The notes under the pieces: generated by a model
Told to the model about the DNA's origin: nothing
Databases searched by the model: none
What the model saw: the letters and a program-made list of their open reading frames with translations, nothing else
Shown: positions 40,796 through 49,364 of the stretch, in pieces
Layout of the letters: each line of letters starts with the position of its first letter
Numbering within the stretch: position 1 is the first letter of the stretch
Program-made: the position numbers and the translations under genes
Assembly: GCA_900757145.1 (NCBI GenBank)
Contig: CAAEMT010000064.1
Span: 1 to 62,057 of the forward strand
Reading direction: 5' to 3'
DNA length: 62,057 bases
Origin: Lachnospiraceae bacterium
Lineage (GTDB): Bacteria > Bacillota > Clostridia > Lachnospirales > Lachnospiraceae

Positions 40796-40866
40796 TTTGA
40801 CATACCTCCTGTTCATTTACCCTGCGCCTTCGCAGCAGTATTTCACCTGTCTGCTTCCCTCACCTC

Positions 40867-41637
40867 TCACCGTAATGCGCCGCCCATCAGCGTCATTGCG
40901 CCGATAAATCCTGCCGCGATCGCGATCGTGCGGATCAGTGACTCACAAAGCCTCAAAAGCCCTGACATCGTATCGCCTGCCAGCATCTCCCGTATCGCAT
41001 TCATAAACGGAAGTCCGGGGATCAAAAGCATGATATTGCCCATCATAGCCGGATCGATATGGAACGATATTCCGCACTTTTGAATCAGCGTCAGAAAAAA
41101 GCCGCCCACTGCAGAGCATGCCGCATACCGGACAATCGCATTCGATACCGCCTGCTGCATCAGGCGCAGAAGCAGACATACCACCATTCCGGTCACCGCC
41201 GCAAACACTGCCTCGCAGATACCGCCCCCGTAAAATACGGCAAAAGCCGCAGCCGTAGCTCCATAAAGCAGTATTTTAAACCAGAACGGCCATTCTCTGC
41301 TTCGCCCGATCTGCTCAAGCCGCCGCTCCAGCTCGTCTACCTCATACGGTGACGCGCACGTCTCTCTCGCAAGCTGATTCACGAGCGCAACTCTCTCAAG
41401 GTTCATATCATATCCGTATATCCGTCTCGTCTGCGTCAAAATCGCGCCGTCCGGCGTATATACAGTCACCACGATCGATGAGGTAATCGTAAAAACATCT
41501 GCACGAAGAAACCCGTATGCCAGAAACATACGGGTCATCGTATCCTCTACCCGGTTGATCTCCCCACCGGATTTAAGGATCAGCTCTCCTGCATCCAGTA
41601 CACATTTTATGATCCGGTTTTCTCTGTGAAATTCCAT
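40867..41637 (-). CDS. threonine/serine exporter, large subunit (ThrE / DUF1212)
   Basis: A 256-aa protein with an N-terminal soluble domain (LDAGELILKSGGEINRVEDTMTRMFLAYGF, DVFTITSSIVVTVYTPDG) and five membrane segments. The family segment MMGNIMLLIPGLPFMNAIREMLAGDTMSGLLRL is clear. The start at 41637 has GGAGG 5 nt upstream; an ATG 12 nt earlier lies in the ribosome site itself. Its own promoter (TTGTAT-17-TATACT) separates it from the unusual transport operon upstream. Confidence 0.87.
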   Translation of the reverse strand: MEFHRENRIIKCVLDAGELILKSGGEINRVEDTMTRMFLAYGFLRADVFTITSSIVVTVYTPDGAILTQTRRIYGYDMNLERVALVNQLARETCASPYEVDELERRLEQIGRSREWPFWFKILLYGATAAAFAVFYGGGICEAVFAAVTGMVVCLLLRLMQQAVSNAIVRYAACSAVGGFFLTLIQKCGISFHIDPAMMGNIMLLIPGLPFMNAIREMLAGDTMSGLLRLCESLIRTIAIAAGFIGAMTLMGGALR

Positions 41638-41676
41638 GCCGGCCTCCATACTATATTTGTATCCATAATATCCTAT

Positions 41677-41705
41677 AGTATAGATAAATTTTCTCTGGAA
41701 TACAA
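41677..41705 (-). promoter_or_regulatory. promoter of the thrE genes
   Basis: Minus-strand TTGTAT (41700-41705), 17-bp spacer and TATACT (41677-41682), overlapping the end of the preceding gene region. Confidence 0.65.
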
Positions 41706-41712
41706 CCTGTTT

Positions 41713-42723
41713 TTATTTTTCCTGTCTTCTTCTGTTTTTGCTTTCTGCACCTGTGGCAATTATCAAAAGCAGTCCTAAAAAAGCGGCGCATACGCTGCAT
41801 ATCATACTAAGACTTATATTCCACAGCATCGTAAGCTGCGCCTCTCCCTTTGCAGTACGAAAGATCAAAAGCAGATTCTCCCTCTGGCTGTCCCACCACT
41901 GTTCCCAGAAAGAAAAATCCGACCATTTTGTAGGGATCATATCCGGCGGGATCTCGATACAGCGGATCACAAAGTATAAAACCGCAGCGGCAGCAGCCAG
42001 CGCTCCTGCCGCATAAGCCGCCTTCCACCGATGCCCTGATGCGTCCGCTGCCTGTACTGCCAGCAGACGTACCAGCCATACCCCAAAAATAAGCGGCAAA
42101 AGAAGGAGCATATCCTGCGCTGCCGCAGAAAGAAACTGCGTATCCATTACATTCCCGCTAAGCCCGTACCGCATCAAAAACTGCTGTGGACTCTCACTGC
42201 TTCCCGACAGGTACAAAGAGAGCGTATCAAGAACTGCTCCGTCCGTTTCTGACGCCTGCCTGATCATAATCCTGTCCATACTGTCCACTGTTCCACAGAC
42301 AGTATACGGTTCATTGCCGCACCATACGGTCTGACCTGCCGCCTGCTGTGTCCCGAACAGCTCGGAGGATGTACGCGCGTCAAGAAAACAGCCCTGCTCC
42401 TGATACGCGAGCATACCGATTCCCTCAACGATCAGCTCGGGATTCCCCTGCACGAGAATGGTATTCACCACCCCCATGCCTCCCGTTTCCCTGCAGAAAA
42501 GCTCTGTCTTATTTTGCTCGCCCCAGAAACAAAAACCTGTCTGCTCCTCATTTTCCGCTTCCTCTTCGCACAGCGTCGCAGCCTGATTGGCATCAAGCGG
42601 CTCTGCGTTAAGCAGTACGACAGCCGAATCGGCATACGTCTGCGCTTCGGTGCTAAAGCGCACCGCCAGCACAAAGAAAACTGCCGTAAAAATCATTCCC
42701 GCTAATACTCCGATCCGCTTCAT
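41713..42723 (-). CDS. MacB/FtsX-like membrane protein without its own ATPase
   Basis: A 336-aa membrane protein with the FtsX layout: membrane segment 1 (about 6-22), an extracytoplasmic domain (about 25-205), then three membrane segments (about 207-226, 236-256, 302-324). The outer domain has MacB-core features: SAVVLLNAEPLD, VNTILVQGNPELIVEGIGML, SSELFGTQQAAGQTVWCGNEPYTVCGTV. The domain is small and cysteine-containing. It is the last gene of the operon, 108 nt after the adaptor gene. No ATP-binding gene is present nearby. FtsX-like is inferred from topology and motif likeness; a family search is needed for certainty. Confidence 0.55.
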   Translation of the reverse strand: MKRIGVLAGMIFTAVFFVLAVRFSTEAQTYADSAVVLLNAEPLDANQAATLCEEEAENEEQTGFCFWGEQNKTELFCRETGGMGVVNTILVQGNPELIVEGIGMLAYQEQGCFLDARTSSELFGTQQAAGQTVWCGNEPYTVCGTVDSMDRIMIRQASETDGAVLDTLSLYLSGSSESPQQFLMRYGLSGNVMDTQFLSAAAQDMLLLLPLIFGVWLVRLLAVQAADASGHRWKAAYAAGALAAAAAVLYFVIRCIEIPPDMIPTKWSDFSFWEQWWDSQRENLLLIFRTAKGEAQLTMLWNISLSMICSVCAAFLGLLLIIATGAESKNRRRQEK

Positions 42724-42831
42724 CCGCCCTGCCTCCTGATTTTTCCCCGCTTCGTTTCTTCTGTATGTTCCGTCTCCTGCATTTTCCGACCTGCCTTCCC
42801 TGTGCTCCTCTTTTTTTCGTTTTATCCCGGT

Positions 42832-44871
42832 TTACTGCTTTTGTACCCTCACACGGCTTCCGTCATCGACAGCCTTTGCCGAGCTGATGATCACTTCCTG
42901 CTGTGAAGAGATCCCCCCTTCTGAAAGAGCCGCATACGATTCGTTTTTTTCAAGTACGGTCACGCCGACTCTGCGCGCTCTTGTCTCTGTCCCCAGTACA
43001 GATTCGTACTGTTCGGTGACAAGCACATACGTCTGATTTTTCTCATCCAGACGCAAAGCAGATATAGGTACGCAGATCGGATACGCCTCTGACTTTTTGC
43101 TAAAGGAAAGTGTCGCGGCTGCTCCAAGTGCAAACACATCCGACTCCTGCGGTATCTGAACTGTAATATGCCGGATACTTTTGTTCTCCTCATCCTCCGT
43201 CACCGACTCGACAGGAAGTTCCTCCAGCACCTGCTTTTTTGAGCTTCCTGTCAAGGTCACAAGGTCGCCTGTTCCGATATATTCCTCCTGCTCCTTTGTG
43301 ATCTCGCCTGTAAATCGGTAGCCCTTTGACAGATCCGTCATCAGCATGGCAGTCGTATCTGTTGTTTTTTCTCCCGTGATGACCTGTATCTTCGTGATCA
43401 GCCCGTCTGAGGGGGCTTTGATCCTGCCGCCCTCTTCTTTTAGCTTTTCTAATTTAGCAAGCTGGAGCTCCATCTGTTCATATGTAATCTCGTTCATCCG
43501 GTCGGAGCTATTCTGCGCATCGGGAATTCCCGCCTGCTGCACAGCCCTGCCGGAAGTCACTGCCGCCTCATTCGCTGCGATCGCAGCATCCTCATACGCC
43601 TGCTGCGCTGCCTTAACGTTTGCGATGAGCTGCTTTTCTGAGTCTTTATTCTGGGCACTTTCCGCATCCATTCTTTCCTTCTGGTACTGCGCAAGCGCTG
43701 CCTCTGCCTCCTGTTTCTCTAAAAGCGCATTATCCGCCTTCTGCTGCGCCGCGGTAAGCTCAGAAGCATAGCTGCTGCGTACAGACTGCTCAATCCTGTC
43801 AAGCTCCTCTTGCGTCGGAGCTCTATTGCCTTCGCCGCTTCCGTCCGTTCCTTCTATTATAGTATTACCGCTGCCTCCGATGCTTCCATTCTCCCCCGTT
43901 GTCCCATTATCAGCAGTACCTCCGTCTGCTCCGTTATCTTCGATATTCCCGCTCTCCTCTTGCGTATCGCCGCCTGAAATACCGTTATCCGCCGTACCGC
44001 CTCCGACTACCTCGGATTCATCTATGATGATATCGCCTGTATATCCGCCACCCGCATCCTCCATGCCGTCTGCCGCATTACTCTCTTCGCCCTCTAAACC
44101 TTCCTCGACAATGATCTCCGGCTCTGTCTCTGGCATCTCCTGCAAAGCACATCCCGTCAGTACTGCTCCATTGGATACCAGACTTGCCGTTGTTCCTGCG
44201 TTTATCGCCTCCTGCAACGCCGTATTGACAGCATTTTCGATCTTCCATTGCACTTCTGTCAGCTCCTGCTGCGCCTGAATATACGCCTGTGCCTTCTCCT
44301 CGCAGGCTTTCTCAAGAGACGCCTCTACACTGCTGTCCTGTACGGACGTATCCTTTTGATGCTTTTTGCGAAACTTCTTTAGCTCCTTTTTTGCTTCGGA
44401 AAGCGCTTTTTCTGCCCGGGAAAGCCGCACGCCTGCGCTGTGTGTAGAAAGTGAATACTGTTCTGCCGCCTGCGCCTGCTGGCTTGCTTTTTGCTGTGCG
44501 TTTACATCCTTCTGGCTTTTTGCGTCACTGACGGTAAGATTCTGCTTCTCCATTTCCTGCTGCTGATTCAGTATCTGCTCCTCAAGAACGGTCATATCGA
44601 CCTCAAACAGAAGATCCCCCTTTTTTACGCGGTCACCCTCGCTGACATACAGTGTTTTTACCCTCTGGTTCGGCTCCGTTGTGACCGCGAGTTCCTGATT
44701 CTGCACGATCTTTCCTGACGCCCTTACCTCATGCGTGATCATCCTGTTTTCCGGCCGGGACGTCGAGACAACGGCAACGCTCATCTGATCCGCTGCCCTT
44801 GAGAGCACAGTAAAGCACAGCATACAGGCAAAAAATACTGCTGTGATCTTCAATAGCTTCTTCTTATCCAA
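42832..44871 (-). CDS. HlyD/MacA-type membrane fusion (adaptor) protein with a long acidic insert
   Basis: A 679-aa adaptor. An N-terminal membrane anchor (LLKITAVFFACMLCFTVLSR) is followed by the biotinyl-lipoyl half EVRASGKIVQNQELAVTTEPNQRVKTLYVSEGDRVKKGDLLFEVD. A long Gln/Ala-rich coiled coil (about 95-245) comes next, then a Gly/Glu/Asp-rich low-complexity insert (about 250-355). The returning coiled coil (about 360-480), the second lipoyl half RIKAPSDGLITKIQVITGEKT and a beta-barrel domain complete it. The insert lies where the tip of the coiled-coil hairpin should be, which is unusual. The start codon is TTG behind AGGAGG. It sits between sugar-type permeases and the FtsX-like gene. Confidence 0.8.
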   Translation of the reverse strand: MDKKKLLKITAVFFACMLCFTVLSRAADQMSVAVVSTSRPENRMITHEVRASGKIVQNQELAVTTEPNQRVKTLYVSEGDRVKKGDLLFEVDMTVLEEQILNQQQEMEKQNLTVSDAKSQKDVNAQQKASQQAQAAEQYSLSTHSAGVRLSRAEKALSEAKKELKKFRKKHQKDTSVQDSSVEASLEKACEEKAQAYIQAQQELTEVQWKIENAVNTALQEAINAGTTASLVSNGAVLTGCALQEMPETEPEIIVEEGLEGEESNAADGMEDAGGGYTGDIIIDESEVVGGGTADNGISGGDTQEESGNIEDNGADGGTADNGTTGENGSIGGSGNTIIEGTDGSGEGNRAPTQEELDRIEQSVRSSYASELTAAQQKADNALLEKQEAEAALAQYQKERMDAESAQNKDSEKQLIANVKAAQQAYEDAAIAANEAAVTSGRAVQQAGIPDAQNSSDRMNEITYEQMELQLAKLEKLKEEGGRIKAPSDGLITKIQVITGEKTTDTTAMLMTDLSKGYRFTGEITKEQEEYIGTGDLVTLTGSSKKQVLEELPVESVTEDEENKSIRHITVQIPQESDVFALGAAATLSFSKKSEAYPICVPISALRLDEKNQTYVLVTEQYESVLGTETRARRVGVTVLEKNESYAALSEGGISSQQEVIISSAKAVDDGSRVRVQKQ

Positions 44872-44963
44872 AATAATTTCCTCCTGTTTTCTGCTTCCTC
44901 TGCTGCTTTGCGCAGTCAGATTTTTCTTCTAAGCCTTGCTGCTTTCGCAGGAAATCGTTCCCA

Positions 44964-45875
44964 CTACTCTTTTACCGCCGCCGCTGCGATTCCCTGCTCC
45001 AGATACTCCTGTCCCAAAAGAAAGAGAAGCAGCGCGGGAACCAGCATCATAAGCGCCGCCGCAAAGCCCGTGCCTGCCTCCTTAAGACCTATCTCCGGTA
45101 AATATAAAGAAAGCGGCCACAGAGCTTTTGTCTTTAAAAAAGTCATCGGCTGTTCGATCATATTCCAGGCTTCCAGAAATCCAAGGATCAAAGCGGAGAC
45201 GATCCCCGCCGCGCCAAGCGGTATGCCGATGCGCAGAAAAATCTGCAGATTCCCCGCGCCATCGATCCTCGCCGCCTCCAGGATCGGCTCCGGTATCCCG
45301 CAGAAAAAGCGGTACATGATAAACACCGGAAACGTAGAAAACACCGCGGGCAAAATGACTGCCCACTGCGTATCCAAAAAATGCAGATCGTCAAGTACGA
45401 GATATTCCGGAAGCATCAGCACCTGAAACGGCATCAGCATCAGTACGATATACAGCATCAGTACGAGCTTTTTCCCCGGAAAATGAAAACGCGAAAGTCC
45501 CCATGCCGCAGGCACGCCGAACAATAACTGCCCCGCCACGATCCATGCAGACATCCGAATGGAGTTCCAGAACATCACAAAAAACTGCGGAGAATCAATC
45601 AGGATCTCGACAAGCGGCTGCAGCGTCGGCGCTTTCGGCAGGAGCTGCCATGACGCCATCCCTTCTGTACCTCCTAGAACTGGTCCCAGATATTCTTCCA
45701 GCTCCCACTGATTCATAAACGCCCCGCCCACCGCAAAAATGATCGGGAAAAAAATGACTGCCGCAAGCACAAAGAGCACTGTATCTACGAGGATTCTGCC
45801 TATCCTTTCGCTGCTCTGACTTTTCCTGTGTTTTTTCTGTTTTTCACCGTCTTGTATCCTGCCGCTGCTTTGCAT
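44964..45875 (-). CDS. ABC sugar-type permease, MalG-like
   Basis: A 303-aa inner-membrane permease with six membrane segments after a basic N-terminus. The EAA loop that contacts the ATPase is EPILEAARIDGAGNLQIFLRIGIPLG, typical of carbohydrate uptake permease family 1. Transporters of this family normally pair with a MalF-like partner (the next gene upstream) and a shared MsmX/UgpC-type ATPase encoded elsewhere. AGGAG lies 8 nt before the ATG. The presence of an intact EAA loop means it should bind an ATPase, though none is in the operon. Confidence 0.88.
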   Translation of the reverse strand: MQSSGRIQDGEKQKKHRKSQSSERIGRILVDTVLFVLAAVIFFPIIFAVGGAFMNQWELEEYLGPVLGGTEGMASWQLLPKAPTLQPLVEILIDSPQFFVMFWNSIRMSAWIVAGQLLFGVPAAWGLSRFHFPGKKLVLMLYIVLMLMPFQVLMLPEYLVLDDLHFLDTQWAVILPAVFSTFPVFIMYRFFCGIPEPILEAARIDGAGNLQIFLRIGIPLGAAGIVSALILGFLEAWNMIEQPMTFLKTKALWPLSLYLPEIGLKEAGTGFAAALMMLVPALLLFLLGQEYLEQGIAAAAVKE

Positions 45876-46053
45876 GTCTATACTCTCCTACATTCTGCTT
45901 CTTTTCTGCGTATTCCCGGTTTTCTGTATCACAACCTTACTTTTTTATCCGCTGCTGTCCTGCCCTTCATCCGGATTTTGGCACACGTCCAGAGCTTACC
46001 GGCGTATCTTCCTCTGTACATCTTTGTGTCTTCGTAACCTTTGTATGCGGTCA

Positions 46054-46962
46054 CTACACCTCGCTGTCCCACGCTCTTTGCAGCAGCAGGATCAGCCCGA
46101 ACACCAGCGCAGCATTGATAACTGCCGCCGCCGCGATCTTATCGAACGACAGCTCACGGAACCAGTTGTTGTACAGGTGCTGGATCAGATACATGCTCTG
46201 ATGTGGGTAATCGCCTGCCACGAGCCACGCTTCCCGAAACACCTTAAACGAGTTCAAAAAAGACAGCACCGAGATCGTATACAGCGCAGGCTTTAGGTTT
46301 GGCAGCGTGATCTTTAAGAAGCACTGCCACTCTCCTGCCCCATCCACGCGGGCTGCCTCATAAATAGCTGTCGGAATGCCTGCCAGACCTGCCATCCACA
46401 AAATCATATCGTAGCCGATATTTTTCCACAGATAGCTGATGACGAGGACGGAAAACGCCGCGCCGCTTCCCATCCAGCTCACCTTCTCCGCTCCGAAACG
46501 CTCCAGCATCGTATTGATCAGACCGTTCGTATGAAACAGCGCTTTCCAGACAAGCACCACGGACGCAGCCGGAACCGCGACCGGAACGAGGAACATCCCT
46601 TTGAGCGTATTCTTTCCCATGCGAAGCTTCTGCAGTATGACTGCCAGCGCAAGGGAAATGACGACAAGCAGCGGAATACAGATAAACGTAAACCGCAGTG
46701 TATTGCCTGCCGCCATCCGAAACGCCGCGTTGTCAAACACTTCTCTGTAGTTTTTCAGTCCTACCCACTGTGCTGTGACTGCGCTTTGGAAAGAACGCTT
46801 CACCACCTCCAGAAAAGGAAGAAAGGCGAAGCAGAGCACGCCCGCAAAGCCCGGAAGCAGGAACAAAAGCCCCGCAAGCTCCCGTTTTTCTATTCTGTTT
46901 TTGAATAATGGACGCTTTTGCCTGCTTCGTTGCAGAGGAGCTGATCTTCCTGTTTTTCCCAT
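46054..46962 (-). CDS. ABC sugar-type permease, MalF-like
   Basis: A 302-aa permease with six membrane segments. The N-terminus is basic (MGKTGRSAPLQRSRQKRPLF); segment 1 reads GLLFLLPGFAGVLCFAFLPFLEVVKRSF. The EAA loop is IPTAIYEAARVDGAGEWQCFLKITLP. It is the partner of the MalG-like protein, separated from it by a 91-codon-sized gap of 178 nt in which I see no convincing gene. The substrate is unknown; the paired solute-binding proteins are atypical. Confidence 0.88.
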   Translation of the reverse strand: MGKTGRSAPLQRSRQKRPLFKNRIEKRELAGLLFLLPGFAGVLCFAFLPFLEVVKRSFQSAVTAQWVGLKNYREVFDNAAFRMAAGNTLRFTFICIPLLVVISLALAVILQKLRMGKNTLKGMFLVPVAVPAASVVLVWKALFHTNGLINTMLERFGAEKVSWMGSGAAFSVLVISYLWKNIGYDMILWMAGLAGIPTAIYEAARVDGAGEWQCFLKITLPNLKPALYTISVLSFLNSFKVFREAWLVAGDYPHQSMYLIQHLYNNWFRELSFDKIAAAAVINAALVFGLILLLQRAWDSEV

Positions 46963-47029
46963 CCTGCCTCTTCCTTCCCTCGTTATTTCTATACGTTTTT
47001 CAACGTTACTTTTCTTTTAGTACGGCTCT

Positions 47030-49297
47030 TTATTCCACCAGATACAGGTTCAGCTTCTGCATAATAGAATTTACTGCCTCATCAACGGTACACATTCCGT
47101 ACATACATTTTTTTGTATCTTCCAACACGGTATCGCGCTGCACGCTGTCCATATTGGCGCACACGGAAAGGCTGTCTGCTGCATCAGCAAGCGCTTTGAT
47201 CTCTTCCTCTGACAGCCATCTGCATGTGATAGTAACAGCCTCATCATTTTCATACGGATCCTCACCGTATGTCGTCTGTTCAATCTCGGCGATCGTCTCC
47301 TGCGTCGGGTGCAGGATACGCTCAAACAGCGTCCGGTTGACCGGAAATCTTGTGTATACTCCTGCCTGTACTGCGTCTGCCGAAAACAGATAACGGATAA
47401 AATCGCTCGCCTGCTCCTCTGCCTTCGCAGCGCTCGACATACCGATCATCGTGTACGGGATAAAGATCGCTCCACCTTCCTGTTCCGGCAGCACAAACCT
47501 GCAGCTTCCCATTTCGTCTTCTATAGAAAGAAGAGAGATATAATCCATCAGGTCGCCGAGTATCCCGACGGACAGCCGCTTATCTGCGCGTACCAGATCA
47601 AATCTAGGCTCTGACACAGGATAATCATCATAATACGTCTGCTCTGTCAAAAGCTCCGTCTCATACTCGCGGTACATTGAAAGAAACTCGCTTTCTTTTG
47701 CGTCAGCATTGGCAGCCGTATTCTGGTAGACGTCCGCGCACAGCGAGACATACTGACGGATCACTTCCTCGTCCAGAGTACCGTCCTCCTGTACCCACCT
47801 CACGCTGTAAAGCGGATATAGATTTTTTGCCAGATACGACACCGTGCTCCACGAAAGCAGGCCTGCTTCCTGTGAAAGCTCCCGAAGTTTCTCAATAGAC
47901 CCTGAGCCGGAACGCTCGCCCAATGCACTTCCAAGCTGTGATACCGTCTCCGCTTCTCCTGCCGCAGCCACCATTGCAAACTGTACCGGAGCGGCATAGA
48001 CGCCGTTCTCCTGCTTTTTTGCATATGCGATATTTTCAAGCAGACCGTCTGTCTCCTTTACTTCATTCAAAATTGTGCTGATGTCGGCCAGTACTCCCTG
48101 ATCGGCGTAATCATCCACCGGCATTCCATCCAGCACCAGCACGTCCGGTCCTTCTCCTGCCAGAATCTGCGTATTCAGCGTCCGTACCGCATCCGCAGAC
48201 GTCACTGCGTCCCCGCCGCTTAGCCCGACCTGATACTCCACGTATATCTCCGGATGCTCTATCTGATACTGCGATGCCGCATGGCGGATCAGATCATTTT
48301 CCTCAAGTGAATATACTGTCAAGGTATCCGGCGGCACGCTCTGTGTATCATCGGAATACGCAAACCGCAGAAGCGAGGTCGCTCCACCATTTCCCATCGT
48401 CAGCACGTAAAACGCCCCGTCTGCTTCCTCCATAGCAAGAAGCTGCACCGACGGATCGGAGAGCGACGTCATTTCTCCGTCCACGATCTGCTCTACCACA
48501 CTTCCGCCCATCACATGAGAAAAAATACCTTTATTCGTGCAGTAGTAAAGCCGTCCCTCCGCATCATCTGCAAACACAACAGGCCGTCCAAACGAAGTCG
48601 TGATCTCATATGTATCTGCTGATTCAAATAGTGCCTGCTCCAATGATTCGTCTCTGGAGAGAGGTTCTCCGGTATCGAGATCATACCGGAATACCTCCTT
48701 TCCCGCTATAGCAAGCGTTTCATTTTCGCAGACAGTCACTGCATCCGCACCAATATCGCCAAGCGTCTGCACCACCGTTCCCGTTTCCCGATCCAGCACG
48801 ACCGCCTCGCCGCTATACGACTGTGCGGCCAGGCGTCCATCCGCAGCAAACGCAAGCCGCCACATCCTTGCATCCTCCTGCTGCTGCGTGCTGTCCGCAT
48901 TTCCCTGCGCATCGAATGAAACGTAATACTGCTTTTCTCCGCTGATGGCAAGCCCTGCGCCTCCCCCATCCACACAAAGTTCAATTGAAATGTAATACCA
49001 GCCGCTGTATTCCTCCGGAAGTCGTCCTGCCTCCTGCCACGTCTGTCCTGCGTCGCTGCTGTCCCACAGCGTCACGCCGTCTTCTCCTCCTGCCGTAGCC
49101 ATACGCAGATTTCCCTCCTGCGTCTGTACGATATCATAGGCCATTGCTCCCTCCGAAAGTTCAGGAAAGCCCATTTGTTCGCACACAAACCTCCCCATCG
49201 GCGCTTCTTCTGCATATGCGCAGCCAAACGGTGCGCAAAACGCCGCAGCGCAAAGCAGTGCCGCTGCCCTCCTGATTTTTCTGCTCCACCTTTTCAT
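47030..49297 (-). CDS. secreted beta-propeller / solute-binding fusion protein, copy 2
   Basis: A 755-aa exported protein. A basic N-terminus and hydrophobic stretch end CAPFGCAYAEEA; either cleavage after AYA or lipidation at the cysteine is possible. Residues about 40-335 are blade-like repeats including an Asp-box, SSDAGQTW, and GRLYYCTNKGIFSHVMGG. Residues about 340-755 form a family 1 solute-binding domain with LTVYSLEENDLIRHAASQYQ, NTQILAGEGPDVLVLDGMPVDDYADQG and a late YLFSADAVQAGVYTRFPVNR. The last 20 residues nearly equal those of copy 1. It is 67 nt downstream of copy 1. A propeller fused to a binding protein is not a usual importer part. Confidence 0.75.
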   Translation of the reverse strand: MKRWSRKIRRAAALLCAAAFCAPFGCAYAEEAPMGRFVCEQMGFPELSEGAMAYDIVQTQEGNLRMATAGGEDGVTLWDSSDAGQTWQEAGRLPEEYSGWYYISIELCVDGGGAGLAISGEKQYYVSFDAQGNADSTQQQEDARMWRLAFAADGRLAAQSYSGEAVVLDRETGTVVQTLGDIGADAVTVCENETLAIAGKEVFRYDLDTGEPLSRDESLEQALFESADTYEITTSFGRPVVFADDAEGRLYYCTNKGIFSHVMGGSVVEQIVDGEMTSLSDPSVQLLAMEEADGAFYVLTMGNGGATSLLRFAYSDDTQSVPPDTLTVYSLEENDLIRHAASQYQIEHPEIYVEYQVGLSGGDAVTSADAVRTLNTQILAGEGPDVLVLDGMPVDDYADQGVLADISTILNEVKETDGLLENIAYAKKQENGVYAAPVQFAMVAAAGEAETVSQLGSALGERSGSGSIEKLRELSQEAGLLSWSTVSYLAKNLYPLYSVRWVQEDGTLDEEVIRQYVSLCADVYQNTAANADAKESEFLSMYREYETELLTEQTYYDDYPVSEPRFDLVRADKRLSVGILGDLMDYISLLSIEDEMGSCRFVLPEQEGGAIFIPYTMIGMSSAAKAEEQASDFIRYLFSADAVQAGVYTRFPVNRTLFERILHPTQETIAEIEQTTYGEDPYENDEAVTITCRWLSEEEIKALADAADSLSVCANMDSVQRDTVLEDTKKCMYGMCTVDEAVNSIMQKLNLYLVE

Positions 49298-49364
49298 CTA
49301 AAACCCTCTCCCTCCTCTTTTCGCCTGCCCTTGCATGTTACCGCCTGCTCCTCTGTCCGGCTCT

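Noticed and set aside
43826..44278. Pro/Ser-rich plus-strand frame opposite the adaptor gene
   Set aside because: It is the complement of the low-complexity Gly/Glu insert and has no start signals.
45876..46053. 30-codon frame between the MalF- and MalG-like genes
   Set aside because: No ribosome site and no recognisable sequence; length expected by chance.
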